Below are positions 8,301-17,521 of a DNA stretch of 64,000 bases, piece by piece. The number at the start of each line of letters is the position of its first letter. Position 1 is the first letter of the stretch. The notes beneath the pieces were generated by a model, which worked only from the letters and a program-made list of their open reading frames with translations, did not search any database and was not told the DNA's origin. The stretch is from JACCXG01 sp963717745 (GTDB taxonomy: Bacteria; Acidobacteriota; Vicinamibacteria; Vicinamibacterales; 2-12-FULL-66-21). The translations under genes were made by a program, and so were the position numbers. The DNA lies in contig CAVQXJ010000014.1 in NCBI GenBank assembly GCA_963717745.1, positions 1 through 64,000 on the forward strand. The letters run 5' to 3'.

Positions 8301-10869
8301 ATGAGACGCGATCAGGCCTGGGGAGACGGGGTGCGGCGGGATGTCGCGTACGCCGTGCGGTCGCTGGCCAGGAGCCGCGGCTTCACGGTGGCTGCCGTGC
8401 TGACGCTGTCGCTAGGCATCGGCGCCACGACCGCCATCTGCAGCATCGTCCGCACGGTGCTCCTGGCGCCGCTGCCGCTGACCGATGGCGATCGGCTGGT
8501 GCGGATCGTCGAAAACGACCGCCCGCGCAATCTGCCGGGCATCACCTATCGGGAGTACCCTCGAATGGCAGCCGCGCCCGGCCACCCTGTCGGGGCTGGC
8601 GGCGGCGGGATCGCATCCCCAGGTGATCATGCCAACCCCGGCGGGGCTGGTGCGGGTGACCGGCGGCTTCGCCTCGCCGAATTACTTCGAGGTCCTCGGA
8701 GTCAAGCCGCTGCTCGGGCGCACGCTGGCCTCGAGCGACGCCGCCAATCCCGACGTGATGGTGCTGGCGTATTACTCCTGGCAGCGCCATTTCGCGTCCG
8801 ACCGCGGCGTGGTCGGCACGGTCGTCGCCTTCCGGTCGGGCACCCTTGCCGGCCGCTCCCTCACCGTGGTCGGCGTCCTGCCTGAAAGCGTGGAAACGAT
8901 CGCCTCGCTGACCGACTTCTACACGCCGATTGTCGGCCTACCCAACGCGGGGACGATCGGCGTGGCGCCGATGATTGGCCGGCTGCGTGCCGGGGTCTCG
9001 TTGGCGGCGGCGTCCGAGGAAGCCCAGGCGATTGGCACGGCGGTTCGTCCGCCGCGGCCGGCGTCCGCTCCGCCGCTCACCACCGCCAGATTCGACGCCC
9101 AAAGCCTGAAGGGCAGTCTGTTCGAGTCGAGGCCGGGCAGTCAGGCGACCGGCGATGTGGCGACGGTCAAGTCCGTCCTCCAACTCTTTCTGGGCGCGGC
9201 CGCCATCGTGTTCCTGATCGTCTGCGCGAATGTGGCGAACCTCCTGCTCGCCCGGGGCACCGCCCGCCGCCGCGAGCTGGCCACGCGGGTCGCGCTCGGC
9301 GCCAGCCGATGGCAGCTGCTGCGCCAGATCCTCGCCGAGTGCGCGGTCCTGGCCACGGCCGGCGGCATCATCGGCGCGGCGCTCGGCGCCGCCGGCGTCT
9401 CGCTCGTCAAACGGCTGGCGATCGTGGAAGCGCAGGGCGTGTTCCGGATTGTCTTCGGCGCGAACATTCTGCCGCGTGGCCACGAGCTCGGCGTCGACGT
9501 TCGACTGCTGGGCATCGCGTTGGCCGTCTCCGTCGTCGCGACGTTCGCATTCGGGCTGTTGCCGGCCCTTCACCTGTCGCGCACGAATCAGCTGGACGCG
9601 CTCGGCTCGCGCGGGGCCGCGACCACGAAGCGGGACACGCGCCTGCGCATGCTGCTCGTCGTCGGCGAGCTGGCGATGGCGACGATCCTGCTGGTCGGCG
9701 CCGGACTGCTGGCGACCAGCTTCGTCAACCTCGCCACGGTGGAGAAGGGCTACGACCCGAGGAACGTGCTGGCGTTTCAGCTGGTGCTACCGGGCGAATA
9801 TCCCACCGCGCGGAAAGCCGAGTCGATCGACGCGGTGCTGCGCGCGGTGCGCGCGATACCGGGCGTCACCGCCGCCGGCTTCGCGTATGTCGGCATCATG
9901 GTCGGCCTTCAGGACACGGTCGGGTCGTTCGTGCCGCCCGGCCGCACGCTCGACGAAGTGGCGAAGGAGCCGAATCGGCCGCGACTCAAATCGCTCAGCC
10001 CCGGTTATCTCGAAGCCGCAGGCGCCACGGTGCTCGACGGCCGCCTGATCGCAGAGGGCGACTCCGGCCAGGCGACGCCGGTGATCGTCATCAACAAGAG
10101 CACGCAGCGCCGGTACTTCGGCGAGGCCAGTCCGGTCGGCACCTTCATGGACTGGCACGGCGGCCGCGGCCCTCACGTACCGGTGCAGATCGTCGGCGTG
10201 ATCGCCGATGTCCGCCAGGCCTCGCTCGACCGCGAACCGTACCCGGAAATCTTCATGGACTACCGGCAAGTGATCGCCTTGCAGCAACGGTGGGGCGCGC
10301 CGAAAGCCCTCGTCGACCACTGGGCATTCGGATTCATGTCGTTCGCCATGCGCACCCGCGGCGATCCTGCTGCTGTCGTGCCCCAGGTGCAGCACGCGAT
10401 TACCCGCGCCGACTCGAACGCGGCGCTCGACGCGATCATGCCGCTGAACAGTCTGGTCGCGAATGCCGTGGCTCGGCACCGGTTCTATGCCGTCATGCTC
10501 ACGGGCTTTGCGGCGGTGGCGGCGCTCCTGGCCGCGATCGGCATCTACGGGGTCCTCGCCTATTCGGTGGTCGAGCGGACGCGGGAGATCGGTCTCCGAA
10601 TGGCCCTCGGCGCACGGCGGCAGGCGGTGCTCGGGCTGGTGCTCCGACGTGGACTGTCGTGCGCCGCCGTCGGGATCCTGCTCGGCCTGGTGGGCGCGGC
10701 CACCGGCACGCGCTATCTGCACGCGATCCTCTTTGGCGTCACACCACTCGATGGCACGACGTTCGTGATGGTGGCCGTGACCTTTGCCGCAGTGGCAGCG
10801 ATCGCGTCGTACGTGCCGGCGCGCCGCGCCACCCGAGTCGATCCGATGGTGGCGTTGCGCAACGAATAG
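8301..10869 (+). CDS. ADOP-type ABC transporter permease (one frameshift)
   Basis: About 855 residues with the duplicated MacB-periplasmic-core/FtsX architecture of the acidobacterial duplicated orphan permease family. The N-terminus (VAYAVRSLARSRGFT, then LTLSLGIGATTAICSIV) is the first membrane segment. FtsX block one lies near 9190-9420 (FLIVCANVANLLLARGTARR, ATRVALGASRWQLLRQ). Block two is C-terminal (AIGIYGVLAYSVVERTREI, LRMALGARR, ending ARRATRVDPMVALRNE). A second periplasmic domain lies between the blocks. These orphan permeases lack an adjacent ATPase and are thought to act in export or envelope signalling. The frame shifts once, in a CCC run at 8557-8559: removing one C restores continuity from TYREY to LEWQ. 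This is probably a sequence error. The usual PadR-type regulator is not adjacent. Confidence 0.88.
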
Positions 10870-10895
10870 ACACTGACAAAGGAGTTGATGGTCCC

Positions 10896-11345
10896 TTGAA
10901 CTGCGAAGCCTTCCTCGACCGTCTGTACGACAACGATGTCCGGGCGGCTGGGCGCGGCCAAGGCAGGATACCGCCGGATATGGCCCCGCACATGCTCGCC
11001 TGTGACAGGTGCCGGGCGGCGTACCACGCCGCACGTGCGGATGATCTGCTGCTGGCGCGCGCGCTCCTGGAGGCACCCTCTCCGGCGTGGCGAGCCCGGG
11101 TATTGCGACAGATGGCGCGCTCGCCACAACACGCGTCCTGGTCGCGGCGAATCGCCACGGTGAACGAGGTCGTGATCTGGGGAATCCTTGCGGTGGCGGC
11201 GTCGCAGGTCCTCCTGGGCCAGAGTTCGACCGCGGCGTACGTCGCGGCCTTCTGGGCCGGCGGCGCAGCGGGACTCCTGCGTCCGGGGATGGTGAAGCAC
11301 TGGCAGGTGCTTCGTCGCCAACGGAGCGCACTGAGCGGGATGTAA
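10896..11345 (+). CDS. Small membrane protein with zinc-finger-like motif (anti-sigma-like)
   Basis: About 149 residues beginning at TTG 10896, supported by AAAGGAG at 10878-10884; the ATG at 10888 is in another frame and stops after three codons. Near the N-terminus APHMLACDRCRAAYH carries the His plus CxxC spacing typical of putative zinc-finger anti-sigma proteins. Two hydrophobic stretches follow (VVIWGILAVAASQVLLG and AAYVAAFWAGGAAGLL), and the tail is basic. It starts 26 bp after the ADOP permease and probably shares its transcript. An anti-sigma or redox-sensor-like role is inference; the sigma factor at 4683 is not adjacent. Confidence 0.6.
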   Translation: MNCEAFLDRLYDNDVRAAGRGQGRIPPDMAPHMLACDRCRAAYHAARADDLLLARALLEAPSPAWRARVLRQMARSPQHASWSRRIATVNEVVIWGILAVAASQVLLGQSSTAAYVAAFWAGGAAGLLRPGMVKHWQVLRRQRSALSGM

Positions 11346-11407
11346 GTCCACACGCTGGCGCCGCAGGGGCGTGATCAGCACTTCTCGCGCCCTGAGACGC
11401 GTGAGGC

Positions 11408-12131
11408 TCAGGGCATCGTCAGGATCAGCCTCGGGCTGCCGCCGCCGATCTTCTCCGCCAGCGCCTTGTATCCCGGTTCCTTCCATGCCACCGCGCCTCG
11501 GCGCAGGATCCGGTGAATCGTGCTCGCGCGGAACGTGGTGATCTGGGCTTCGCGTCTCGATGATGCCGATGCCGCGCCCCTGGTTGATGCCGGGGATGTA
11601 CTGACCGTAGTTGAGATGGGGGTTCATCCGCGTCGCGGGATCGAGGAACCACACCCGCATGAGCTCGCGGCGTGGGTCGCGTACTCCGCGCGTCCCGTGT
11701 ACGCATACGCGAGCCCGAGGGTCGTGACCGCGCCGCCGAGCCGTCCGAGGTCGTCGCGATCGGTGATCTTGCTGATCTCGGGATTGCGCTTGCCGTCCTT
11801 GCGGACGTACGGCTTGCCGTCCGACTTGGCGGGATCCGGCCACCAATACGGCGCCTGGCTCATGTAGTCGTGCCGGTCACCGCTCGGTGGCGTGATGGTC
11901 TTGTCCATCACGGACATCGGCTTGATCGCGAGCGCCGCTTTCGCGTCTTCCTCGAGGGCGGCGATCGCCGCCCTGATCGCCGGGTCGCCTTTCTCACCGC
12001 GCCCGCACGTCGCTCAGGTAGGCGCGGTCGAGCAGAAGAGATGCCGGGCGGTTCGCTTGGAAGGCGCCGGTTGTTGCGATCGTGATCGAGACGACCGAGA
12101 CGACGGCCAGAGCACGAGACTTCAGCGTCAC
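11408..12131 (-). pseudogene. Alginate-lyase-family protein with internal deletion and frameshifts
   Basis: The N-terminal half is recognisable: signal peptide from GTG 12131 (ALAVVSVVSITIATTGAFQ), then DPAIRAAIAALEEDAKAAL, the family hallmark MSQAPYWWPDP, NPEISKITDRDDLG and LGLAYAYTG. In a second frame come VWFLDPATRMNPHLNYGQYI and GINQGRGIGIIETR. About 40 C-terminal residues (AWKEPGYKALAEKIGGG, stop 11408) follow directly. Roughly 150-180 residues of the (alpha/alpha) toroid between GIIETR and this tail are missing, judged from the usual family length near 400. Frame changes lie near 11998 and 11690. An intact protein would cleave uronate polysaccharides in the periplasm; this one should be inactive. 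Confidence 0.7.
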
Positions 12132-12148
12132 GGCCAATCGTCTCTTTG

Positions 12149-13075
12149 CTAGGCTATTTTCAGCACCCGCAGCCCGTTCTCCCACACAATCTTTTTGAAT
12201 GACTCCGGCGTTGCGATCTGTTTCAGCTGCGTCAGCGTCGCGCGCGCGATGCAGCGTCCGGTGGCGCCGCCGCGGCCGTCCGGGCACGGGCAGTCGCTGC
12301 CGAACACCAGTTTGTCCTGATGCCGCTCGATGAAGCGCGCCGCGAATTCCGGATCGCGCGTCAAGAAGTTGTTCCCTGAGTTTGCGGAGATATCGGCATA
12401 GAGATTCGGGTACTCGCCGAGGAACCTGTCGGTCACGCCGCCCGGCTTGATCGGGCCTGTCGGATACGACGAGTCCTCGGCGTAGTCGGCGCTCACGTTG
12501 GCCCAGAACCCGTCGGCGTGGCCGACGAACGTCGTCCTTGGAAACGCCTTCAGCATCGCGTCGAACTTCTTGAAGCCGGTATTGAACGTTCCCGGGCCTC
12601 CCGGCGGGCTGAATTCCTGGAAGTGGATCACGATCGGCACGTTCAGCTCGGCCGCGAGCGCGTAGAGGCGCTGCATTTCCGGTCCTGCCGCCGCAACCTG
12701 CGACTTGATTTCACCGAACCCCTTCGCGCCGCTCTCCAGAGCGGCGCGCAGATACTCGACCGAGCTCGGCTGCGTCACGTCGATGGAGGCGAACCGGATG
12801 AAGCGAGACGGATATGCTGCGACTGCCTGCTTCGCGCGATCCTCGAGGACGGCGCCCGTCAGGAGCACGGCCTTAGTGACGCCGGCCCCATCCAGATGAG
12901 CGATGTGGGCCTCGGGCGTCGCGCGCGGGTGCATGTGCGTGTCGAGGATCGGCACGCCCCATTCATTCACGCCCTGCGCGGCCGCGGCCGACCAGAAGTT
13001 CGGCACGACGACTGCGGAGGCGCCACTCGCGGCGGCCACCGACTGGAGGAATGCTCGCCGGCTGATGTTCTGCAT
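12149..13075 (-). CDS. Tat-exported amidohydrolase (amidohydrolase_2 family)
   Basis: A 308-residue metal-dependent hydrolase. A twin-arginine-type signal (NISRRAFLQSVAAASGASAV) starts at the chosen ATG 13075; an upstream ATG would add 13 unlikely residues. The TIM-barrel amidohydrolase-2 fold shows the metal motif DTHMHPR, later VIHFQEFSPP, the FVGHADGFWANV histidine, and the terminal VFGSDCPCPDG aspartate. Related proteins act on lactones or decarboxylate aromatic acids; the substrate here is unknown. The gene directly precedes the alginate-lyase remnant on the same strand (stop to GTG spacing 17 bp), so the two were probably co-transcribed and linked to carbohydrate or uronate use. Confidence 0.85.
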   Translation of the reverse strand: MQNISRRAFLQSVAAASGASAVVVPNFWSAAAAQGVNEWGVPILDTHMHPRATPEAHIAHLDGAGVTKAVLLTGAVLEDRAKQAVAAYPSRFIRFASIDVTQPSSVEYLRAALESGAKGFGEIKSQVAAAGPEMQRLYALAAELNVPIVIHFQEFSPPGGPGTFNTGFKKFDAMLKAFPRTTFVGHADGFWANVSADYAEDSSYPTGPIKPGGVTDRFLGEYPNLYADISANSGNNFLTRDPEFAARFIERHQDKLVFGSDCPCPDGRGGATGRCIARATLTQLKQIATPESFKKIVWENGLRVLKIA

Positions 13076-13145
13076 CGCGGCAGGATATGAGCGTCGTTGC
13101 GTTGCGTCAAACACCGGATGTAAACGGTCTTAACGGTCGAGGATC

Positions 13146-13945
13146 TCACCGCGTCCAGCTGGCCTTGAGCGCCTCCCACTCGGACAGCATCACGGCCGCC
13201 GCCTGCTTGGGGTCGCGCGGCTGCAGGCGCGCGGCGCGGTCCGGGATGATCCCCTGCACCATCAGCCGATCGAGATCGGCGCGCAGCGAGGCGCCATGGT
13301 CCCGGCCGAGCGGCGCGGTGACCCAGGCCGCCATCGCCGCATTCAAGGCGCGATCGAGATTGCCGGCGCCGCGCGCTGCGGCGGCCAGCCAGTAGGCGGC
13401 CGGCGCCGAGGCGGGATCGGCGGCGATCTCCTTCTCCATCCGGGTGACGATCTGCGCATACACCGGCTCGCGCTGGTCGCGGGGGCGGGTCAGCGCCAGC
13501 CGATCGATCGAAGTCGCCCACCAGTCCAGCAGGCGATCTCGCGCCCCCGGCGCCAACGGCTCCCCGTTGTCGAGGGCGCGTTCGAACACCTCGACCGCCG
13601 GGCCGAACCGATCCTCCAGGTACAGGGCTTCCCCCTGACCGATCATGAGCTCGGCCCGTTCACGACGGTCCAGCCCCTGGGGATTCACCGAGCGCAGCGT
13701 TTCCCGCGCCTGAGCGAGATCCTCCGGTTCCGCCGACTGCCGGTACCGCTCGAGATAGATGCGGCCGAGCACGAGCCGGGCGGACTCGGCGGTGGCGGGA
13801 ACCTTGATGGCGTCGCGGGCGAGCCGGGCGGCGTTCTCATACTGTCCGAGGTTGTAGAGGCGCCGCGCCTCGGCGAGCGGATCGACCGCCGCCACGCCAG
13901 CGTTCCGGACAGGGCGACAATCGCCAGCGTCGTCAACACGTGCAT
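13146..13945 (-). CDS. Exported TPR-like protein (one frameshift)
   Basis: About 265 residues when repaired. The ATG at 13945 opens a signal peptide (MHVLTTLAIVALSGTLA). One missing base near 13900 is needed to join this to AAVDPLAEARRLYNLGQYEN, after which the frame is open to the stop at 13146. The body is made of helical pairs resembling tetratricopeptide repeats (ARLARDAIKVPATAESARLV, GPAVEVFERALDNGEPL, YWLAAAARGAGNLDRALNAA). No catalytic motif is seen. A scaffold role in the periplasm is inference. The gene runs divergently from pcnB. Confidence 0.65.
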
Positions 13946-14265
13946 GATCGCCGATCCTAGTGGACCGTATCGGTGATTTCCATAGTGGATCTCGCCGCGC
14001 GGCGCCCGGCTGGCCAGGCGCGACGAGCGAGCCTACCGGGAGTATGTGAGCGAGGAGCACGCCGCCCGACGCCGGGGCCCCCGCCGCGCGGACTGTGCGC
14101 GGTGGGGTGGAGAAGGGATGCCCCGCGGTGAGAGGCCTAGGGAAATCACCGACACGGCCCACCTGCATCCCGCCAGGGCCGCCGAGCCGGGAGCTGAAGG
14201 CTCCGACGGGCGCGTCGGTAACCTGATGGGCGTCAACAGCTTAGTGATGATCGGCCGATTCGTGA
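13946..14265. other. Divergent intergenic region
   Basis: About 320 bp between the divergent TPR protein and pcnB. No ORF with family resemblance, RNA gene or repeat was recognised; the right edge carries the pcnB promoter. Confidence 0.5.
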
Positions 14266-14274
14266 TGCTATAAT
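14266..14274 (+). promoter_or_regulatory. Extended -10 promoter of pcnB, possibly leaderless
   Basis: TGCTATAAT is a perfect consensus extended -10 (TGn plus TATAAT). Transcription starting about seven bases downstream would begin at 14281-14282, on top of the TTG/ATG start pair at 14281 and 14284. No Shine-Dalgarno sequence can then be included. The -35 region is weak. Confidence 0.6.
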
Positions 14275-14283
14275 CGCGGCTTG

Positions 14284-15630
14284 ATGGTGGAACCGACCAT
14301 CGTCCCTCGGTCCGCGCACCCGTTATCACGGCGACAGATCGATCCCGACGCTCTCAAAGTCCTCTACAGGCTGCACGAGCACAACTACGTCGCGTACCTG
14401 GTCGGCGGCAGCGTTCGGGACCTGCTGCTGGATCGCCGGCCCAAGGACTTCGACATCGGAACGTCGGCGCACCCGCATCAGGTCAAGAAGCTGTTTCGGA
14501 ACTGCTGGATCATCGGCCGGCGGTTCCGCTTGGCCCACGTCAAGTTCGGCACCAAGACCATCGAGGTCGCCACGTTCCGCCGTCAGGTCGACGCCTCGAC
14601 GACGCCGGAAGCGGAAATCGCCGAGGCTGAACAGGCCGAGCTGAACGGGGCAGACCCGGGCAACGCCCTCGACGACCGCTCCGATTCCGAGGCCCGGCGC
14701 CAGCAGGATCGCCTCATCCAGCGTGACAACACCTACGGCACCCCAGAGGAAGACGCGTTCCGCCGCGACTTCACCGTCAACGCGCTGTTCTACGACATCG
14801 GAACGTTTTCGATCATCGACTATGTCGGCGGGCTCCAGGATCTGCACTCTCGGCTGATCCGCTGCATCGGCGATCCCGACGTGCGGTTCCTCGAGGATCC
14901 GGTCCGGATGCTGCGCGCGGTGGTCCTGGCGGCGCGGCTGGAGTTCACGATAGACGACCCCATCCTCGATTCGATCGACGCGCAGAAGCACGAGATTGCC
15001 CGCAGCGCGCCGGCGCGGCTCCTCGAGGAATACTTCAAGATTCTGCGCTCGGGGCACGCGGAAGAGGCGTTCCGCCAGCTGCACGCCACGGGACTGCTGA
15101 AAGAGATCACGCCAGAGCTCGACGCCGCGCCCGACTACCTGTGGCGCTCGATCTCGTCGCTCGATCGGTACCGGGCCAACTTCGAAGCCGCGCCAGAGAC
15201 GCTGACCAATGCGATCCTGGCTGGCAGCCTGCTCCAGCCGCTCGGCCTGGTCGGCCGGCGCCAGCGATTCTCCGCCGACCCACTGGAGCGGCGGGTCGAG
15301 CTCGGCCTGTTACCGATTCCACGCCGCGATGTCGAGCGGCTGCAGCAGATCATCAGCTTGCAGCATCGCCTCATGGACATCCAGGCGCCATCCCGCGGCC
15401 AACGCGGCCTGGTGCATCGCTCGACGTTCGCCGAAGCGGTGACCTGGCTCGAGATTCACGGCGAGCGGCCCGACGTGGTCGAGCACTGGCGCCAGCTGCA
15501 GGCGGAGACCGCACCAAGCGTCCCGCATCACCACGCGCCGGGAGAGCTGGTCACTGCCGCCGGGCCGTTTCAGCGTCGCCGGCGCCGTCGCCGCCGTCCG
15601 CGCAGTCCTTATCGCGCGCCTCAGGAATAG
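14284..15630 (+). CDS. pcnB: Poly(A) polymerase / tRNA nucleotidyltransferase family (PcnB)
   Basis: A 448-residue class II nucleotidyltransferase. The catalytic head has LVGGSVRDLLL and KDFDIGT (Asp-x-Asp metal ligands) near residues 39-60, then the GRRFRLAHVKFG strand, the DAFRRDFTVNALFYD motif and the RCIGDPDVRFLEDPVRMLRA motif that binds the incoming nucleotide. The C-terminal third is helical and ends in a very basic tail (eight consecutive arginines), as is usual for bacterial poly(A) polymerases that bind RNA 3' ends. The enzyme adds A tails to RNAs and so marks them for decay; distinction from a CCA-adding enzyme rests on the PcnB-like length and basic tail. A TTG three bases upstream is an alternative start. 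Confidence 0.88.
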   Translation: MVEPTIVPRSAHPLSRRQIDPDALKVLYRLHEHNYVAYLVGGSVRDLLLDRRPKDFDIGTSAHPHQVKKLFRNCWIIGRRFRLAHVKFGTKTIEVATFRRQVDASTTPEAEIAEAEQAELNGADPGNALDDRSDSEARRQQDRLIQRDNTYGTPEEDAFRRDFTVNALFYDIGTFSIIDYVGGLQDLHSRLIRCIGDPDVRFLEDPVRMLRAVVLAARLEFTIDDPILDSIDAQKHEIARSAPARLLEEYFKILRSGHAEEAFRQLHATGLLKEITPELDAAPDYLWRSISSLDRYRANFEAAPETLTNAILAGSLLQPLGLVGRRQRFSADPLERRVELGLLPIPRRDVERLQQIISLQHRLMDIQAPSRGQRGLVHRSTFAEAVTWLEIHGERPDVVEHWRQLQAETAPSVPHHHAPGELVTAAGPFQRRRRRRRRPRSPYRAPQE

Positions 15631-15657
15631 GGCCGCTGGCGGATTGGGCGGCCCGCG

Positions 15658-15808
15658 TCAAATCCCAAGCTCCAAACTCCAAGCTCCAACCACTCCCAAG
15701 TTCCCAAGGCCCCAACGAAATCCCAAGGCCCAAATCCCAAGGGACCCTCGTCGAATCGACTTGGACTTGGGAGTGGTTGGGATTTGGAGCTTGGAGCTTG
15801 GGATTTGA
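15658..15808. repeat. TCCCAA-type inverted repeat, copy 1
   Basis: Arms of 43 bases at 15658-15700 and 15766-15808 are inverted copies with few mismatches, built from short units such as AAATCCCAAGCTCCAA. The loop contains more of the same unit. The repeat fills the space between the convergent pcnB (stop 15630) and response-regulator (stop 15813) genes and could end transcription from both sides. Confidence 0.85.
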
Positions 15809-15812
15809 ACCG

Positions 15813-16529
15813 CTATCGCCCGGTAGGCTCGGCGACAAACCGATAGCCAACCCCGCGCACCGTGAGCAGGTGTTGCGGATTGGCCGGCTCCGGCTCGATA
15901 TACCGGCGCAACCGGACGATGAAGTTGTCGATCGCGCGGGTGTCGGTGTCCTCGTGCAGGCCCCAGACTTCCTCGAGCATCGCCTTTCGCGACACCGCCT
16001 TGCCTTCGCGATCGGTCAAGTAGCGCAGCAGGTTGGCTTCCATCAGGGTCAGCGGCAGCACCCGGTCATCGACGCGCAGCTCCAGCGTGTCGAATTCGAT
16101 GGTCTTGCCGGCGAAGGCGTAGCGATCCCGCGCCCGCCGCATCCAGCCGCTGCGGCGGACCAGCCCCTTGATCCGCGCCAGCAGAATCGCGAGCTCGCTC
16201 GGCTTGGGCAGGTAGTCGTCGGCCCCTGCCCCGAAGCCCTTCAGCACGTCTTCGGGACGGCCGCGCGCGGTGAGCATCAGGACCGGCACGAACTGCTTCG
16301 CCGCCCTCAGCTCGGCGACCACGGCAAAGCCGTCCTTTCCCGGCAGCATGACGTCGAGGACCACGACGTCGAACGGCTGCCGTTCCGGACCGAGCAGGCG
16401 TTCGAGCGCGCCCTCGCCGGTATCCACGACCTCGGCGTGGAAACCCTCGGCTTCGAGATTGAACCGCAGCCCCTCGGCCAGATGGAGCTCGTCCTCGACG
16501 ATCAAGACCCGCTGGATGGACGAGGTCAT
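15813..16529 (-). CDS. OmpR/PhoB-type response regulator
   Basis: A 238-residue regulator. The receiver has EDE (VLIVEDELHLAEG), phospho-acceptor Asp in VVVLDVMLPGKDG, Thr in MLTARG and Lys in YLPKPSE. The C-terminal winged helix shows TLELRVDDRVLPLTLMEANL, the recognition region DTRAIDNFIVRLRRYIE and the terminal hairpin TVRGVGYRFV. The ATG at 16529 overlaps the histidine-kinase stop by four bases (ATGA), so the pair is translationally coupled. It should act as a transcription factor controlled by the kinase at 16526-17437. The target genes are not evident, although the adjacent desaturase is a natural candidate for a membrane-stress response (inference). Confidence 0.93.
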   Translation of the reverse strand: MTSSIQRVLIVEDELHLAEGLRFNLEAEGFHAEVVDTGEGALERLLGPERQPFDVVVLDVMLPGKDGFAVVAELRAAKQFVPVLMLTARGRPEDVLKGFGAGADDYLPKPSELAILLARIKGLVRRSGWMRRARDRYAFAGKTIEFDTLELRVDDRVLPLTLMEANLLRYLTDREGKAVSRKAMLEEVWGLHEDTDTRAIDNFIVRLRRYIEPEPANPQHLLTVRGVGYRFVAEPTGR

Positions 16530-17437
16530 GCTTCGGTGGCTTTGGGAAGGAGCAGGGTGAAGGTGCTGCCGCGGCCGGTGCCTTCGCTCTCGGCGAACGC
16601 CTTCCCGCCGTGCCGTCGCGCCACCGAGCGGACGATGAAGAGGCCGAGACCGCTGCTGCCGCGGGCACGGCTGACAGCGCCGGGGATGCGGTAGAAGCGT
16701 CTGAACACCCGCTTCAGCTCCGCCCGGGATATGCCCATGCCGTTGTCGAGCACGCGGACCGCCAGCCGCTGTTCGGCGGTCTCCTCGAGCACTACCCGGA
16801 CGCGCGGGGGCGCCGGCGAATACTTGATCGCGTTGTCGATCAGGTTCCACACCGCCGCCTTCAACTCCTCGGTGTCGCCGGTGACGTAGGCGCGGTGCGC
16901 ATCGATGCGCTGCTCGAAGCCGAGTGCGTCGCCGTCGAGCCGGAACCGGGTGCGCGCGAGGTCGACGCACTCGGCGACCAGCTCGCCGAGATTGATCCGG
17001 GTGCGGGCGCTGCGCCCCAGCTTCGGCCAGGATGCGACGCTGCCGGCGTGCAGCACCTGTTCGATGGTGTGCAGCAGCCGATCGCTGTCCTCCAGCATGA
17101 TGCGGTAGAACTCCCGACGCTTGGCGTCGTCCAGCTCGCGGGTCTGCAGGGTCTGGAGATAGAGGCGGATCGAGGCGACCGGGGTCTTGAGCTCGTGGGT
17201 CACCGCGTTGATGAACGAGTCGTGCTGCTCGTTCCGGCGGATCTCACGCACCAGGAAGATGGTGTTCAACACCATGCCCGCGATGATCAAGAGGAAGAAG
17301 ATGAAGCCGAGGAGGGCGAGCACGCCCTGCCGCCAGTTGAGGAGCACCCAGCTGACGTTGAGCGTCACCGCCAGCGCCACCAGGCAGATGCCGAGGACGG
17401 TGAAGAAGATGACCGACCGGCGCCGGCCGCTGATCAT
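16526..17437 (-). CDS. Membrane sensor histidine kinase
   Basis: A 303-residue HisKA/HATPase_c kinase. Two membrane helices lie near residues 9-30 (VIFFTVLGICLVALAVTL) and 40-62 (LALLGFIFFLLIIAGMVL), leaving only a short periplasmic loop, so sensing may be within the membrane. The H-box is INAVTHELKTPVASIRLYL with phospho-acceptor His near residue 81, the N-box is NLIDNAIKYSP, G1 is VLDNGMGI and G2 is RGSSGLGLFIV. It has no HAMP or PAS domain. It precedes and overlaps its response-regulator gene by four bases. The signal is unknown. Confidence 0.92.
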   Translation of the reverse strand: MISGRRRSVIFFTVLGICLVALAVTLNVSWVLLNWRQGVLALLGFIFFLLIIAGMVLNTIFLVREIRRNEQHDSFINAVTHELKTPVASIRLYLQTLQTRELDDAKRREFYRIMLEDSDRLLHTIEQVLHAGSVASWPKLGRSARTRINLGELVAECVDLARTRFRLDGDALGFEQRIDAHRAYVTGDTEELKAAVWNLIDNAIKYSPAPPRVRVVLEETAEQRLAVRVLDNGMGISRAELKRVFRRFYRIPGAVSRARGSSGLGLFIVRSVARRHGGKAFAESEGTGRGSTFTLLLPKATEA

Positions 17438-17521
17438 TTAGAGAGGATAAGGGATCCCGCGGTCCGCGATCTGCGGCTCCCGCCTTCGTGCTTCGCGCTT
17501 CGGCGCGGCAAAGCGGCTGAA

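Noticed and set aside
15813..17437. KdpDE or PhoPR specific assignment of the two-component pair
   Set aside because: Only generic OmpR/HisKA motifs are visible; there are no diagnostic sensor domains.
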